DNA of 14,248 bases, from NCBI GenBank assembly GCA_041747435.1, contig JBGTFE010000035.1:1-14248 (forward strand), written 5' to 3'. Below the pieces are notes generated by a model, which was given only the letters and a program-made list of their open reading frames with translations, was not told where the DNA came from and did no database searches. A program made the translations under genes and the position numbers. Shown piece by piece: positions 6,978 to 14,248 of this stretch. This stretch comes from JBGTFE01 sp041747435. Lineage in GTDB: Bacteria; Acidobacteriota; Blastocatellia; Pyrinomonadales; Pyrinomonadaceae. How positions within the stretch are numbered: the first letter of the stretch is position 1; every line of letters begins with the position of its first letter.

Positions 6978-7291
6978 AGTTTTCCTTCGATGAGTTTTTA
7001 ACCAAGCTGCCTTTGCCTGCGAATGAACGATGGACTGAAGGTGTTTGGTTTACCGACGCGTTTTCAAAAGGAGATTTTGAGCTGGAATTTTTTGCGCCGC
7101 ACGGCATCGATCATCAAACGCCGCATGAAAAGGACGAGATCTACGTCATCGTTCGCGGAAACGGCGCATTTGTAAAAGAAAATGAACGGATCGAATTCAA
7201 AACGGGCGACGTTTTGTTCGTCGAAGCCGGCGTGGAACATCATTTCGAAAACTTTTCCGACGATTTTGCGACGTGGGTGATTTTCTTTTGA
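6974..7291 (+). CDS. Small cupin-domain protein
   Basis: This 105-aa single-domain cupin is a compact beta-barrel that usually binds one metal and serves as an enzyme or ligand-binding protein. Motif 1 is HQTPHEKDEIYVIVRGNG (residues 47-64) and motif 2 is GDVLFVEAGVEHHFEN (78-92). Probable metal ligands are His51, Glu55 and His89. The first histidine of the usual HxH pair is replaced by Thr49, although His47 lies two residues before it, so the metal site may be shifted or three-liganded. There is no signal peptide, so it is cytoplasmic. It overlaps the upstream secreted-protein gene by 4 nt and ends 27 nt before the crotonase gene. The function cannot be assigned beyond the fold. Confidence 0.9.
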   Translation: MKFSFDEFLTKLPLPANERWTEGVWFTDAFSKGDFELEFFAPHGIDHQTPHEKDEIYVIVRGNGAFVKENERIEFKTGDVLFVEAGVEHHFENFSDDFATWVIFF

Positions 7292-7318
7292 TTTTGGCTC
7301 ACGGAGTCCAGATTCTTG

Positions 7319-7891
7319 ATGCCGAAACAACAAAATATCGCGGTCGAATTCATGGAAGATACGATCGTTGTCCGTTTTGTGCGTCCCGAGATCCGAAATC
7401 CGCTTTCAATAAATTTCTTAGACGAACTTAGTTCAATTCTCGACGAAATTCCCGACGACAAAACTTTTATCTTTACCGGAACCGACGACGTTTTCGCTTC
7501 AGGCGCGGATCTGCGCGAGATCGCCAAGATCGCTCCGCATAACGCAAAAGATTTTGCCATTCGCGGGCAAAAGTTGATGAATAAGATCGCGGCAAAAAAC
7601 TGCATCGCCGCCATAAACGGTTTTTGCTTCGGCGGCGCGCTTGATCTTGCGCTTGCGTGTAAAAAAAGAATCGCGAGTCCGAATGCCGAGTTTTCGCATC
7701 CGGGCGTTGGTTTGGGAATCATCACCGGTTGGGGCGGAACTCAGCGGCTGCCGCGTCTTATCGGCGAGGCAAAGGCTCTGGAAATTTTTATGACGGCAAA
7801 AAGAATTGGCGCAAACGAGGCTCTGAAAATCGGTTTGATCGATGCGGTCAGCAAAGATTTGATAAACGACGCGTTGAAGAGCCAAGAATAG
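7319..7891 (+). CDS. Short crotonase-fold (enoyl-CoA hydratase/isomerase family) protein with altered active site
   Basis: This 190-aa protein has the crotonase core: RPEIRNPLS (22-30), the oxyanion-hole block FASGADLREI (59-68), NGFCFGGALDLALAC (100-114), and SHPGVGLGIITGWGGTQRLP (126-145). A TTG at 7316 is in frame, but the ATG at 7319 is chosen; a GGAG lies rather far upstream. Two things are odd. First, it lacks the C-terminal 60-70 residues of ordinary 255-265-aa family members. Second, the two glutamates that drive water addition in rat enoyl-CoA hydratase (E144, E164) correspond to Asp109 and Gly129 here. Hydration by the standard mechanism is therefore doubtful. It may be an isomerase-, thioesterase- or decarboxylase-like variant, or a degenerate copy. 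It is third in a likely operon with the secreted protein and the cupin. Confidence 0.88.
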   Translation: MPKQQNIAVEFMEDTIVVRFVRPEIRNPLSINFLDELSSILDEIPDDKTFIFTGTDDVFASGADLREIAKIAPHNAKDFAIRGQKLMNKIAAKNCIAAINGFCFGGALDLALACKKRIASPNAEFSHPGVGLGIITGWGGTQRLPRLIGEAKALEIFMTAKRIGANEALKIGLIDAVSKDLINDALKSQE

Positions 7892-8015
7892 TTTAGGCTT
7901 TTTGAGTCTCGCCTTTAGTCTGCGCAACCGTGACGCAATACGCCAACGCGACAGAAAAATGTCGATGGAATGGATCATTTTTTAATTTTCTACGCAAAAT
8001 AGGCAAAAAATGAAA

Positions 8016-8043
8016 AAGGTCGGGAAATTATATTCCCGACCTT
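8016..8043 (-). terminator. Intrinsic terminator of the TonB-dependent receptor gene
   Basis: An 11-bp perfect stem (8016-8026 with 8033-8043, AAGGTCGGGAA) encloses the loop ATTATA. On the minus strand it is followed by T-runs (TTTTTCATTTTTTG), as expected for Rho-independent termination. It begins about 30 nt past the receptor stop codon. On the plus strand no T-run follows, so it should not stop transcription of the crotonase gene. The remaining 182-nt gap after 7891 shows nothing else. Confidence 0.9.
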
Positions 8044-8073
8044 CATTACATTACAATCTGATTTTTATTCCAC

Positions 8074-11000
8074 TTAGAAAGTAAAGCGAAAACCTAATTG
8101 AGCAGTAAACGGACGACCGACCGGAGGTCCGAATCCGGGTCCGTACAGCGAAACCGGCAATAGGAAATTACCGGGCATTGCGTTTGTCCCAGACGCGGTT
8201 GCGGGTGTCAATCCGATCCTCGAAGCGTACGAAAGATTTTCCGTGTTGAACAAATTATAAAGATCGGCGTAGGCGCTTAATCGAAATCGTTCGCCGAATT
8301 TAAAGGTTTTCGTAACACGCAAATCAACGTTGAAATAGCGTCCGCTTCGCTCTTCAAAAGTCCCCGGAGAGGTTTCAATAAAACCTTTTCGAATACTATT
8401 GACCGGAGCTTGCTGGCAATTGCGCGGGTTTGTCACAAACACCGAATTGCCGGCTCGTACCGAGCGCAAAACGTCGAGCGGATTAACTCCCGCACAAAGC
8501 CGGTCGATGTCCTGTCGCCCGTCGCCGTCAAGATCACCGCCCGCAGTTGCCGAAAACGGTCTTGAACTTGCGAACTGCATAATCGGCGCAAGTTGAAAGC
8601 CGAAGGGCAGATCGAATACGCCACTTATAACAATGCGATGGCGTTCATCACCGCGTGTCGGACCGAATTCGCCCTCTTTGAACTGATTTTCCGCGGTGAT
8701 GGCAATGCCGTTTCCGCTATAAGAAGCGGTCGGCTGACCGCCCCAAGCCCGAGAACTGGCTAAAACATACGCAACATTTAAAAGGAATTTACGGCTGCGG
8801 TATTTAAGCGTTGTAGTCAAGCTATCAAACAGCGACCGATTTGTCGTGCTGAACATATTGATCTGATTAAGCCGGTTCGCAGGAAGTCCGGCATTTACGA
8901 AAGCCCGATCAAAGTAACGGCTCGCGGTGCCGCGCGGGCATCGCGCATCTGCCGCATTGCCGCCATACAACGGATCGCATACCGTACGGATCAACGGATT
9001 GATATTCATGTAGCGCGGTTCAAAAAGACCGAGCGTGTGAACATAATCGCTCGAAATCGTCAAATTCGGATTAAATTCGTGCTGAAAACCGAACGAGAAC
9101 TTTTGAATATAAGGCTCTTTGGCGGTCGGATCATTGATTCGTCCGAATCCTCCGATAGCCAATTCCGAAAGTGAAAAACTCGGAACGGGCGGGAGAGGAT
9201 CAACCCCAAAACGAAAGTTCGCAAGCTGCGTGGAATTCAGCGGTTCAACAGTCTGAAATAGTTCGGGATTTGACTGCGTCAGCGAGAAAAGCGTTAAATT
9301 TTGAAACAATTGATCGTAAAAAATGCCGTAACCGCCGCGGATAACCGTTTTGCCTTTGCCAAACGGATCGTAGGCAAACCCGATGCGTGGCTGAAACTCT
9401 GTCCAGCTCGGGGTGGTGCGGCTTAACTTGGCGTCATCACCGGTAATGGCACGAGCGACGGGATCGTTCAATTGCTTCAAGATACGAATCGTGCGGTTAT
9501 TCGTCTGATCCGGCAAATTCCCGATGTTCGCATCCCACCGCAGTCCCAAATTTAATGTCAGCTTTCGCGTCACCTTCCAATCGTCCTGCACATAAAATGC
9601 TAGCTGATTGATTTTTTGGTCGTGATTGCCGGCACCATCCGAAAAAGTCAAGGCTGAAACATTACCCGGAGTGGCAAAACCCTGCGGTCTCGTCAAAATC
9701 ACTGACGGCAGCGCGTTAAAGGTAAGCGCGTAGCCGCGTGCGCCGAAAAAGAAGAAACCGCCGAGTTCGGTATTAATGTAGTTTGTTCCGAATTTCAGTG
9801 TATGATCGCCCGTAATATAGGTGAAATCATCACGAAATTGGTATTTTCTTTCCAATGTAGCCTGCGGTACATTCGGATTTTGTCCGATTGAAACCGCGGC
9901 AGGCGAAAGAAACTGTAAAAGCGGTTGGTCGGAAACGCCTAGAATTTCATTTTTGAAGTCTTGAAAATGGAACGTAAACTGATTGAGCGATTTCGCGTTG
10001 ATATTGTAAGTATGATTGACGACAAAACTGTAAAGTTTGTTGTCATTCGAGTTGCCAAAAGATGCGTCGGCAGTTGCCGGAACGGCAATTTGATCATTCG
10101 GTGAATCGTTTTTTTGATACGAAAACCGATAAAACATATTCTGTTTGTCGGATATGCGATGGTCGATTTTTGTCGAAAACAGCAAGTCGTTATACGGCGT
10201 CGGGATTTCTGAAACGAATTGTGAGCCGGGAATCAAGGGAACTTCTCGGGCGGCAACAGCAGTGAGGGCATTATTTTGCCGTTCGCGGAACTTTTCCAGA
10301 GCAAAAAAGAAAAATGCCCGGTCTTTGACGATCGGACCACCAAGTGAACCACCGACTTCCTGTCTCTCAAATTGCGGTTTTACAAAACTCGGATCAGCTA
10401 CCCGGCGCTGCTTTTCAAAGAAATCATATGTCCGCAGGGCTTCATCGCGGAAATTGGCAAAAAACGATCCGTGAAATTGATTCGTTCCGCCTTTCGTAAT
10501 TACGTTGACGATTCCGCCGACCGCACGACCTTGTTCAGCCGTCCAGCGGTGTTGGATAATCTGAAATTCCTGAATAGATTCGTATGAAAAATTCTGCAGC
10601 AAACTTCCGACAACATTATCTTTGTTGTCGCCGCCGTCAACATTAACATTGATCTGGCGACCGTCACCGCCGTTGATCGCAAAATTACCGACGCGGGTTT
10701 TGGTCGGATCAAAGTTCCCAACCGGACGGGCTTCGGGGGCGATTATAGATAATCCGGCGAACGTTCGGTTTAAGACCGGCAAACTTTCGATTTCCTTCGG
10801 CGTGATAGCACGACCGAGGGCGGATGTCGTAGTTTCGACCAGTGCGCCGTCGGCAGTAACTTCTACTATCTCAGTAATTTCACCGGGTTTTAACTCGATA
10901 TTGACCGAACGTGTCGTGCCGACATTAAGTTCGAGGTCCCGGACGAGCGACTTGCTGAAATTAGTTGCTTCGACGGTTATCGTATAAACACCGGGCGGCA

Positions 11001-11226
11001 ATTCGGTTATTCTGAAGGAACCGGAATCGTTGGTTGTCGTGGTTCGGGAAAATCGTGTTTTTGGGTTTGATACGGTCACGGAGGCTCCGACCACGAGCTG
11101 TCCGCCAGAGTCGGTAACCGTTCCCGTAATATCGGCGGTTGTAACCTGTGCTGAAGTAGAAATTGTAAGCACAAGCAAAACCACCATTATCGAAACATCA
11201 CAAAGAAATTTTGGAAATGTTCTCAT
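8074..11226 (-). CDS. Oar-like TonB-dependent outer-membrane receptor with carboxypeptidase-regulatory-like domain
   Basis: This 1050-aa outer-membrane barrel takes up a large or scarce substrate using TonB energy. Order: signal peptide 1-26 (core IMVVLLVLTI, then STSA-Q); carboxypeptidase-regulatory-like beta-sandwich about 30-118 (ADITGTVTDSGGQLVVGASV, SGSFRITELPPGVYTITVEA); plug about 125-250 (NVNVDGGDNKDN, IQEFQIIQHRWTAEQGRAVG, GGIVNVITKGGTNQFHGSFF); then a long barrel with repeated aromatic strands. It ends LGFRFTF, with the C-terminal Phe typical of barrel insertion. Length and architecture match the large acidobacterial receptors. GTG at 11229 and ATG at 11226 are adjacent starts behind a good AGGAG at 11236-11240; ATG is chosen. 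The gene has its own promoter and terminator, so it is monocistronic. No SusD-like partner is adjacent, and the substrate is unknown. Confidence 0.95.
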   Translation of the reverse strand: MRTFPKFLCDVSIMVVLLVLTISTSAQVTTADITGTVTDSGGQLVVGASVTVSNPKTRFSRTTTTNDSGSFRITELPPGVYTITVEATNFSKSLVRDLELNVGTTRSVNIELKPGEITEIVEVTADGALVETTTSALGRAITPKEIESLPVLNRTFAGLSIIAPEARPVGNFDPTKTRVGNFAINGGDGRQINVNVDGGDNKDNVVGSLLQNFSYESIQEFQIIQHRWTAEQGRAVGGIVNVITKGGTNQFHGSFFANFRDEALRTYDFFEKQRRVADPSFVKPQFERQEVGGSLGGPIVKDRAFFFFALEKFRERQNNALTAVAAREVPLIPGSQFVSEIPTPYNDLLFSTKIDHRISDKQNMFYRFSYQKNDSPNDQIAVPATADASFGNSNDNKLYSFVVNHTYNINAKSLNQFTFHFQDFKNEILGVSDQPLLQFLSPAAVSIGQNPNVPQATLERKYQFRDDFTYITGDHTLKFGTNYINTELGGFFFFGARGYALTFNALPSVILTRPQGFATPGNVSALTFSDGAGNHDQKINQLAFYVQDDWKVTRKLTLNLGLRWDANIGNLPDQTNNRTIRILKQLNDPVARAITGDDAKLSRTTPSWTEFQPRIGFAYDPFGKGKTVIRGGYGIFYDQLFQNLTLFSLTQSNPELFQTVEPLNSTQLANFRFGVDPLPPVPSFSLSELAIGGFGRINDPTAKEPYIQKFSFGFQHEFNPNLTISSDYVHTLGLFEPRYMNINPLIRTVCDPLYGGNAADARCPRGTASRYFDRAFVNAGLPANRLNQINMFSTTNRSLFDSLTTTLKYRSRKFLLNVAYVLASSRAWGGQPTASYSGNGIAITAENQFKEGEFGPTRGDERHRIVISGVFDLPFGFQLAPIMQFASSRPFSATAGGDLDGDGRQDIDRLCAGVNPLDVLRSVRAGNSVFVTNPRNCQQAPVNSIRKGFIETSPGTFEERSGRYFNVDLRVTKTFKFGERFRLSAYADLYNLFNTENLSYASRIGLTPATASGTNAMPGNFLLPVSLYGPGFGPPVGRPFTAQLGFRFTF

Positions 11227-11436
11227 CACTTTATTCTCCTTAGGTTTGTTAAATTAAGTCTCAAACACGAGAATTGAAAACCTCAAAATAAAAGCGACTC
11301 CTTTGTAGTAGAAAAGTTCCGGTGCCTTAAATTATGATTGAAATAAAGTTATCATTTGACACCATATTTCGCCTTGCATTTTTATTTTCAAAAATCGCAA
11401 CTGAGTTCAGAAAAGTACAGAAACTAAACGAGGCAA

Positions 11437-11466
11437 ATTATATTCCAAATTAATTGTGCTTGTGAA
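11437..11466 (-). promoter_or_regulatory. Sigma70-type promoter of the TonB-dependent receptor gene
   Basis: On the minus strand TTCACA (11466-11461, five of six bases of the -35 consensus) is followed after 18 nt by a perfect TATAAT (11442-11437). Transcription would begin near 11430, leaving an untranslated leader of about 200 nt before the ATG at 11226. The leader shows no strong hairpin. Confidence 0.55.
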
Positions 11467-11479
11467 GCAAGCTAATTAA
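11450..11479. promoter_or_regulatory. Imperfect palindrome over the receptor -35 box (operator candidate)
   Basis: Inner arms GCTTG (11458-11462) and CAAGC (11468-11472) flank a 5-nt centre. Outer arms TTAATT (11450-11455) and AATTAA (11474-11479) add six more pairs across a small asymmetric internal loop. The element covers the TTCACA -35 box, a usual place for a repressor. No known regulator site was recognised. Confidence 0.5.
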
Positions 11480-11546
11480 GCAGGGCGGACTGGGATTTTA
11501 TCCGAAACTTTGAATTTCTTGAGCAAAATTTTGAATTTATATTCGC

Positions 11547-11552
11547 TATAAT
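11547..11552 (+). promoter_or_regulatory. Consensus -10 box for the TMTC-like gene
   Basis: A perfect TATAAT is seen at 11547-11552, with no good -35 at normal spacing. A transcript would start near 11559 and the ATG at 11588 follows after about 29 nt, without a Shine-Dalgarno sequence. The box also argues against the in-frame TTG at 11558 as the start. TTTGAATTT copies at 11509 and 11530, 21 bp apart, could be activator sites. Confidence 0.55.
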
Positions 11553-11587
11553 AGGGATTGGGTTTCTCGAAAGTCTTAGCTAATAAA

Positions 11588-13477
11588 ATGAAAAGACACA
11601 GTCATTTGATTCTGCTTGTAATAATTGCATTAGCGGTTTTCGCCAATTCTTTGTCGGGCGAATTTGTGTATGACGACGGGCGGCAGATCGTTCGCAATCC
11701 TTTGATTCAGGACAATGCGCTGATCGGCAAGGCTCTATCGTCGGACGTTTGGGCGTTCAAAGGCGACGGCACATACACGGCGAGTAATTACTGGCGACCG
11801 ACTTTTACGACTTTTCATATTTTAAATTTCCGTCTGTTCGGACTCGAACCGTTTGGCTGGCATTTTTTAAATCTTCTGTTTCACGCCGGAATTTGCGCTT
11901 TAATTTTTTTGCTTTTGCGGCGTTGGGATTTATCTGCGGGTTTGGCGTTTGCCGTCGCGCTCGTTTTCGCCGTTCACCCGACACGAGTCGAATCGGTCGC
12001 GTGGATTTCCGGTTCGCCCGATCTGCTTTTCGGCGCGGCTTTTTTGGGATCGCTGTGGTTTGCCGACAAATGGGCATCGGAAAAATCGGGCAGTCTGAAT
12101 TTGCTAATCGCGCTCGTTTTATACGCGCTCGCGCTCGGCGCGAAAGAAGTTGCAATGCTCTGTTTTCCGGTTTATTTTTTGATCTTTTCGTATCGCCAAA
12201 ATTCAATGAACGAAACGAAAGCGAAATCAAAAGACGAACAAACGAAAATCGAACGCAAAACTTCGGTTTTTAATCCAACGCTTGCTTTCGCTGTTTTAGC
12301 CGCCGCTTATTTTTTTATCCGCTGGGCGGTTTTGGGCAGAATCTCGCAGTCTGCCGAAGATGCCGCCGGGCTCTACAGCGCGGTCTTAAGCGTCCCATCG
12401 GTGTTTGTTTTTTACTTAAAACAAATTATTTTTCCCATCACGATCGGAACGAATTATCCGCTTCGTGCGGTCGAAACGATTGATCTTTTCAATTTTATTC
12501 TGCCGCTGATAATTTCGATTTTGGCAATTGTTTTGTTTTATCTTCTGGCACGGCGTTCGTTCGTGCAGAAAGTCGGTTTCGCGCTTTTCTTCCTGCCGCT
12601 TTTGCCGACGCTCAATATTTCGGCATTCGTTCCCGAACAGATCGTTCACGACCGTTATTTGTATTTGCCGCTTTTGGGTTTTCTGCTGATGCTTTTCCCG
12701 TATATCGAGGAAATTTTGAGAAAAAAAATGCCCGAAAAGGTGGAAATCGGTTTGATCATTCTCGGAGTTTTGGCAAGTTTACCGCTTGCGGTTCAGACTT
12801 TTATTCACAATCAACACTGGAAAAACGAGCTTGCGCTTTGGGAACATAATGTAAAAATTGATCCATCGTCCTCCTACAGCTACATGCTCTACGGCACAGC
12901 TTTGACCCAAACCGGCAAATACGCGGAAGCAGTCGACGCATTTAACAAATCGTTTGATAGTCGCCCGACGGCTTTGGGTTTAATGGGCAGAGCGCGGGCA
13001 AATATTTTTCTTAATAATTACGAAGAAGCGGTTTGGGATTTGAAAACGGTTGTCGAAATGCCCAATGAAGATTTGAACGCCTACACGCTTTATCAAACTT
13101 ACGAAGCACTGTCGCTCGCGCTTTCCCAAAACGGTAAAAACGATAAAGCGGAAGAAATTCTGCGCGATGCACGAAAACGCCTGCCGATTTATTATGCAGC
13201 TTTGACGGAAAAGCTCGCCATCGTTTTATACCAGCAAAACCGCAAGGCGGAAGCCGTAAAAGAACTAGAAGACGCACGCCCGCAAGCGCGGCGCGAGTTA
13301 CTGCCCGAATCGAAGAAAATTTTTATGCGGCTCGGAATGCTCTACGCCGAGGAAGAACAAAAGGAAAAAGCGCGCGACGCGGCTCAGGAATATTTGAATT
13401 TGACGAAAGATGCGAAAGATACGGTAACAATGCAAAATCGCGCCGCTGCGTCGAAAATACTAACAAATTTGCGATGA
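11588..13477 (+). CDS. TMTC-like multi-pass membrane protein with C-terminal TPRs
   Basis: This 629-aa inner-membrane protein resembles bacterial relatives of the TMTC/PMT-type GT-C glycosyltransferases, which move sugars from lipid carriers to proteins on the outer face of the membrane. The first helix (residues 7-22) is followed by GEFVYDDGRQIVRNPLI, whose acidic pair Asp29-Asp30 occupies the GT-C first-loop position. Next come NYWRPTFTTFHILNFRLFG, HPTRVESVAWISGSPDLLFG and LGAKEVAMLCFPVYF, all typical of TMTC-like proteins. About ten further hydrophobic helices run to about residue 400. After HNQHWKNELALWEHNVKIDP, roughly four or five TPR units cover about 410-625 (for example SYMLYGTALTQTGKYAEAVD). 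Start: the ATG at 11588. The stop abuts the convergent gene with no spacer. Glycosyltransferase activity is inferred from family resemblance only. Confidence 0.88.
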   Translation: MKRHSHLILLVIIALAVFANSLSGEFVYDDGRQIVRNPLIQDNALIGKALSSDVWAFKGDGTYTASNYWRPTFTTFHILNFRLFGLEPFGWHFLNLLFHAGICALIFLLLRRWDLSAGLAFAVALVFAVHPTRVESVAWISGSPDLLFGAAFLGSLWFADKWASEKSGSLNLLIALVLYALALGAKEVAMLCFPVYFLIFSYRQNSMNETKAKSKDEQTKIERKTSVFNPTLAFAVLAAAYFFIRWAVLGRISQSAEDAAGLYSAVLSVPSVFVFYLKQIIFPITIGTNYPLRAVETIDLFNFILPLIISILAIVLFYLLARRSFVQKVGFALFFLPLLPTLNISAFVPEQIVHDRYLYLPLLGFLLMLFPYIEEILRKKMPEKVEIGLIILGVLASLPLAVQTFIHNQHWKNELALWEHNVKIDPSSSYSYMLYGTALTQTGKYAEAVDAFNKSFDSRPTALGLMGRARANIFLNNYEEAVWDLKTVVEMPNEDLNAYTLYQTYEALSLALSQNGKNDKAEEILRDARKRLPIYYAALTEKLAIVLYQQNRKAEAVKELEDARPQARRELLPESKKIFMRLGMLYAEEEQKEKARDAAQEYLNLTKDAKDTVTMQNRAAASKILTNLR

Positions 13478-14233
13478 TTATTTTTCCAAAAAGCGGGCGA
13501 TACCTTTTTTACAATCTTCGGTTTGACGCGCCCTGGCGTTGGTTTCCGCGCCCATTGCCAGAGAGGTTTCGAAATCGATTTCGTCCATTTGATACAGCAG
13601 TTTTTTTGTTGAAATAACCGCCGAACGACTGACTTTTTCATAAACCGAAACATATTTGTTTACTTCATCTTCAAAAGTTTCGTCGTCAAAAACACCATTT
13701 ATCAAGCCGATTTTTTCTGCCTCTTCCGGAGAAAATTCAAACCCTTGAGTGAGTAATTCAAAGCTGCGTTTTTCCGAAAGATTCCGGCGCAGAATTGCCG
13801 CAACCATCGCCGGAACGAATCCGATCTTTACTTCCGGATAACCAAATCGCGCCGATTTTGCCGCAAGAACGATGTCACACGCCGTCGCCAAACCGCAGCC
13901 GCCCGCAAGGGCTTTTCCGTGAACAGCGGCGATCACCGGAACATCGATCTTTCGGATCAAAGCGAAAAGCTCCGCTAGATTTTCCGCGTCAGCAAGGTTT
14001 TCGTCAAAAGTATTGCCCGCTATCTTTTGCAGCTCCGCCAGATCTGCGCCCGAGCAAAAATCTTTTCCGGCGCCTTTTATTAAGATCGCCCGCAGACTTT
14101 CATCTCCGTTCGCCTCGCGGAGCGCTTTCTTGATCTCCCGGATCAAATCGCCGTTCAGCGCATTGCGCTTTTCGGGACGATTCAGCGTGATCGTCAGGAT
14201 CGAATCAGCTTTTGAAATCAAGACTTCCGACAT
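13478..14233 (-). CDS. Enoyl-CoA hydratase/isomerase family protein, methylglutaconyl-CoA-hydratase-like
   Basis: At 251 aa this is a full-length crotonase acting on an acyl-CoA in the cytoplasm. Motifs in order: TLNRPEKRNALN (residues 16-27), the oxyanion block FCSGADLAEL (59-68), VHGKALAGGCGLATACDIVL (104-123), ARFGYPEVKIGFVPAMV (128-144) and a complete C-terminal helical part ending IARFLEK. Glu134 matches catalytic Glu164 of rat enoyl-CoA hydratase, but the Glu144 position is Gly114. This single-glutamate pattern, with GFVPAMV, is common in proteins annotated as methylglutaconyl-CoA hydratase or as isomerases. Leucine breakdown would fit the carboxylase subunit at 4929, but the genes are not linked. 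GGTGA 7 nt upstream serves as the ribosome binding site. The upstream region lies outside the window. Confidence 0.93.
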   Translation of the reverse strand: MSEVLISKADSILTITLNRPEKRNALNGDLIREIKKALREANGDESLRAILIKGAGKDFCSGADLAELQKIAGNTFDENLADAENLAELFALIRKIDVPVIAAVHGKALAGGCGLATACDIVLAAKSARFGYPEVKIGFVPAMVAAILRRNLSEKRSFELLTQGFEFSPEEAEKIGLINGVFDDETFEDEVNKYVSVYEKVSRSAVISTKKLLYQMDEIDFETSLAMGAETNARARQTEDCKKGIARFLEK

Positions 14234-14248
14234 TTATTTCACCAATTT

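Larger units (their letters stand above)
11227..11587. other. Divergent intergenic region between receptor and TMTC-like gene
   Basis: This 361-nt AT-rich stretch contains no plausible gene. It holds the receptor's Shine-Dalgarno sequence, a leader of about 200 nt, promoters in both directions, an imperfect palindrome and a pair of TTTGAATTT repeats, most of them listed separately. A perfect TTGACA at 11356-11361 on the plus strand has only a weak TTTTAT 17 nt downstream, so I do not count it as a promoter. Confidence 0.7.

Noticed and set aside
7499..7978. Antisense frame of 159 residues over the crotonase gene
   Set aside because: It has no domain or start context, and the sense strand encodes clear family motifs through the same bases.
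7878..7985. Short open frame just after the crotonase stop, considered as a frameshifted C-terminus
   Set aside because: The peptide (SLRNRDAIRQRDRKMSMEWI) shows no match to the usual crotonase C-terminal helices, so a frameshift is not supported.
11356..11384. Perfect TTGACA on the plus strand as a promoter
   Set aside because: The matching -10 at 17-nt spacing is only TTTTAT, and a better -10 lies much closer to the gene it would serve.
11805..12273. Open frames on both strands inside the TMTC-like gene
   Set aside because: They have highly biased Arg/Lys/Phe-rich compositions typical of out-of-frame reading of a membrane-protein gene.

Overview
The window looks like a chromosomal segment of a Gram-negative bacterium, most likely an Acidobacteriota member of the Blastocatellia/Pyrinomonadales type. 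The reasons are: an lpxC gene, which means lipid A; a very large Oar-type TonB-dependent receptor with an N-terminal carboxypeptidase-regulatory-like domain, a family greatly expanded in Acidobacteriota; a TMTC-like membrane protein with TPRs; intermediate GC by eye; and few good Shine-Dalgarno sequences. This assignment is inference. No tRNA, rRNA, CRISPR array or transposase was seen.

Left part (1-4789). The 5' part of lpxC runs leftward off the window. Facing away from it is a rightward series: an unrecognised 196-aa protein, then a tight four-gene cluster of an EVE-domain protein, a 123-aa hypothetical protein, a circularly permuted ATP-grasp enzyme and a secreted M12-type zinc metalloprotease. 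The junctions within the cluster are a 1-nt overlap, a 2-nt gap and a 4-nt overlap. The divergent gap after lpxC holds an unusual composite: a 46-nt near-perfect palindrome immediately followed by five 7-bp repeats that end just before a start codon.

Middle part (4790-8073). A biotin-dependent acyl-CoA carboxylase carboxyltransferase subunit stands alone, with no biotin carboxylase/BCCP partner. A second small unit follows, with its own consensus -10 box: a 108-aa secreted basic protein, a cupin (4-nt overlap) and a short crotonase-fold protein lacking both canonical catalytic glutamates. A clear one-directional intrinsic terminator at 8016-8043 ends the leftward receptor gene that comes next.

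Right part (8074-14233). The 1050-aa TonB-dependent receptor is transcribed leftward, divergent from a 629-aa TMTC-like multi-pass TPR protein. The 361-nt region between them carries a promoter in each direction and an imperfect palindrome over the receptor's -35 box. The TPR protein's stop codon abuts, with no spacer, the stop codon of a convergent enoyl-CoA hydratase/isomerase-family gene.

Most genes are recognisable housekeeping, envelope or acyl-CoA metabolism functions. The least explained items are the EVE/hypothetical/ATP-grasp/protease cluster, the palindrome-plus-heptamer element, and two proteins that look like enzymes with altered catalytic residues (537-1127 and 7319-7891). I found no convincing complete new system, only these leads.
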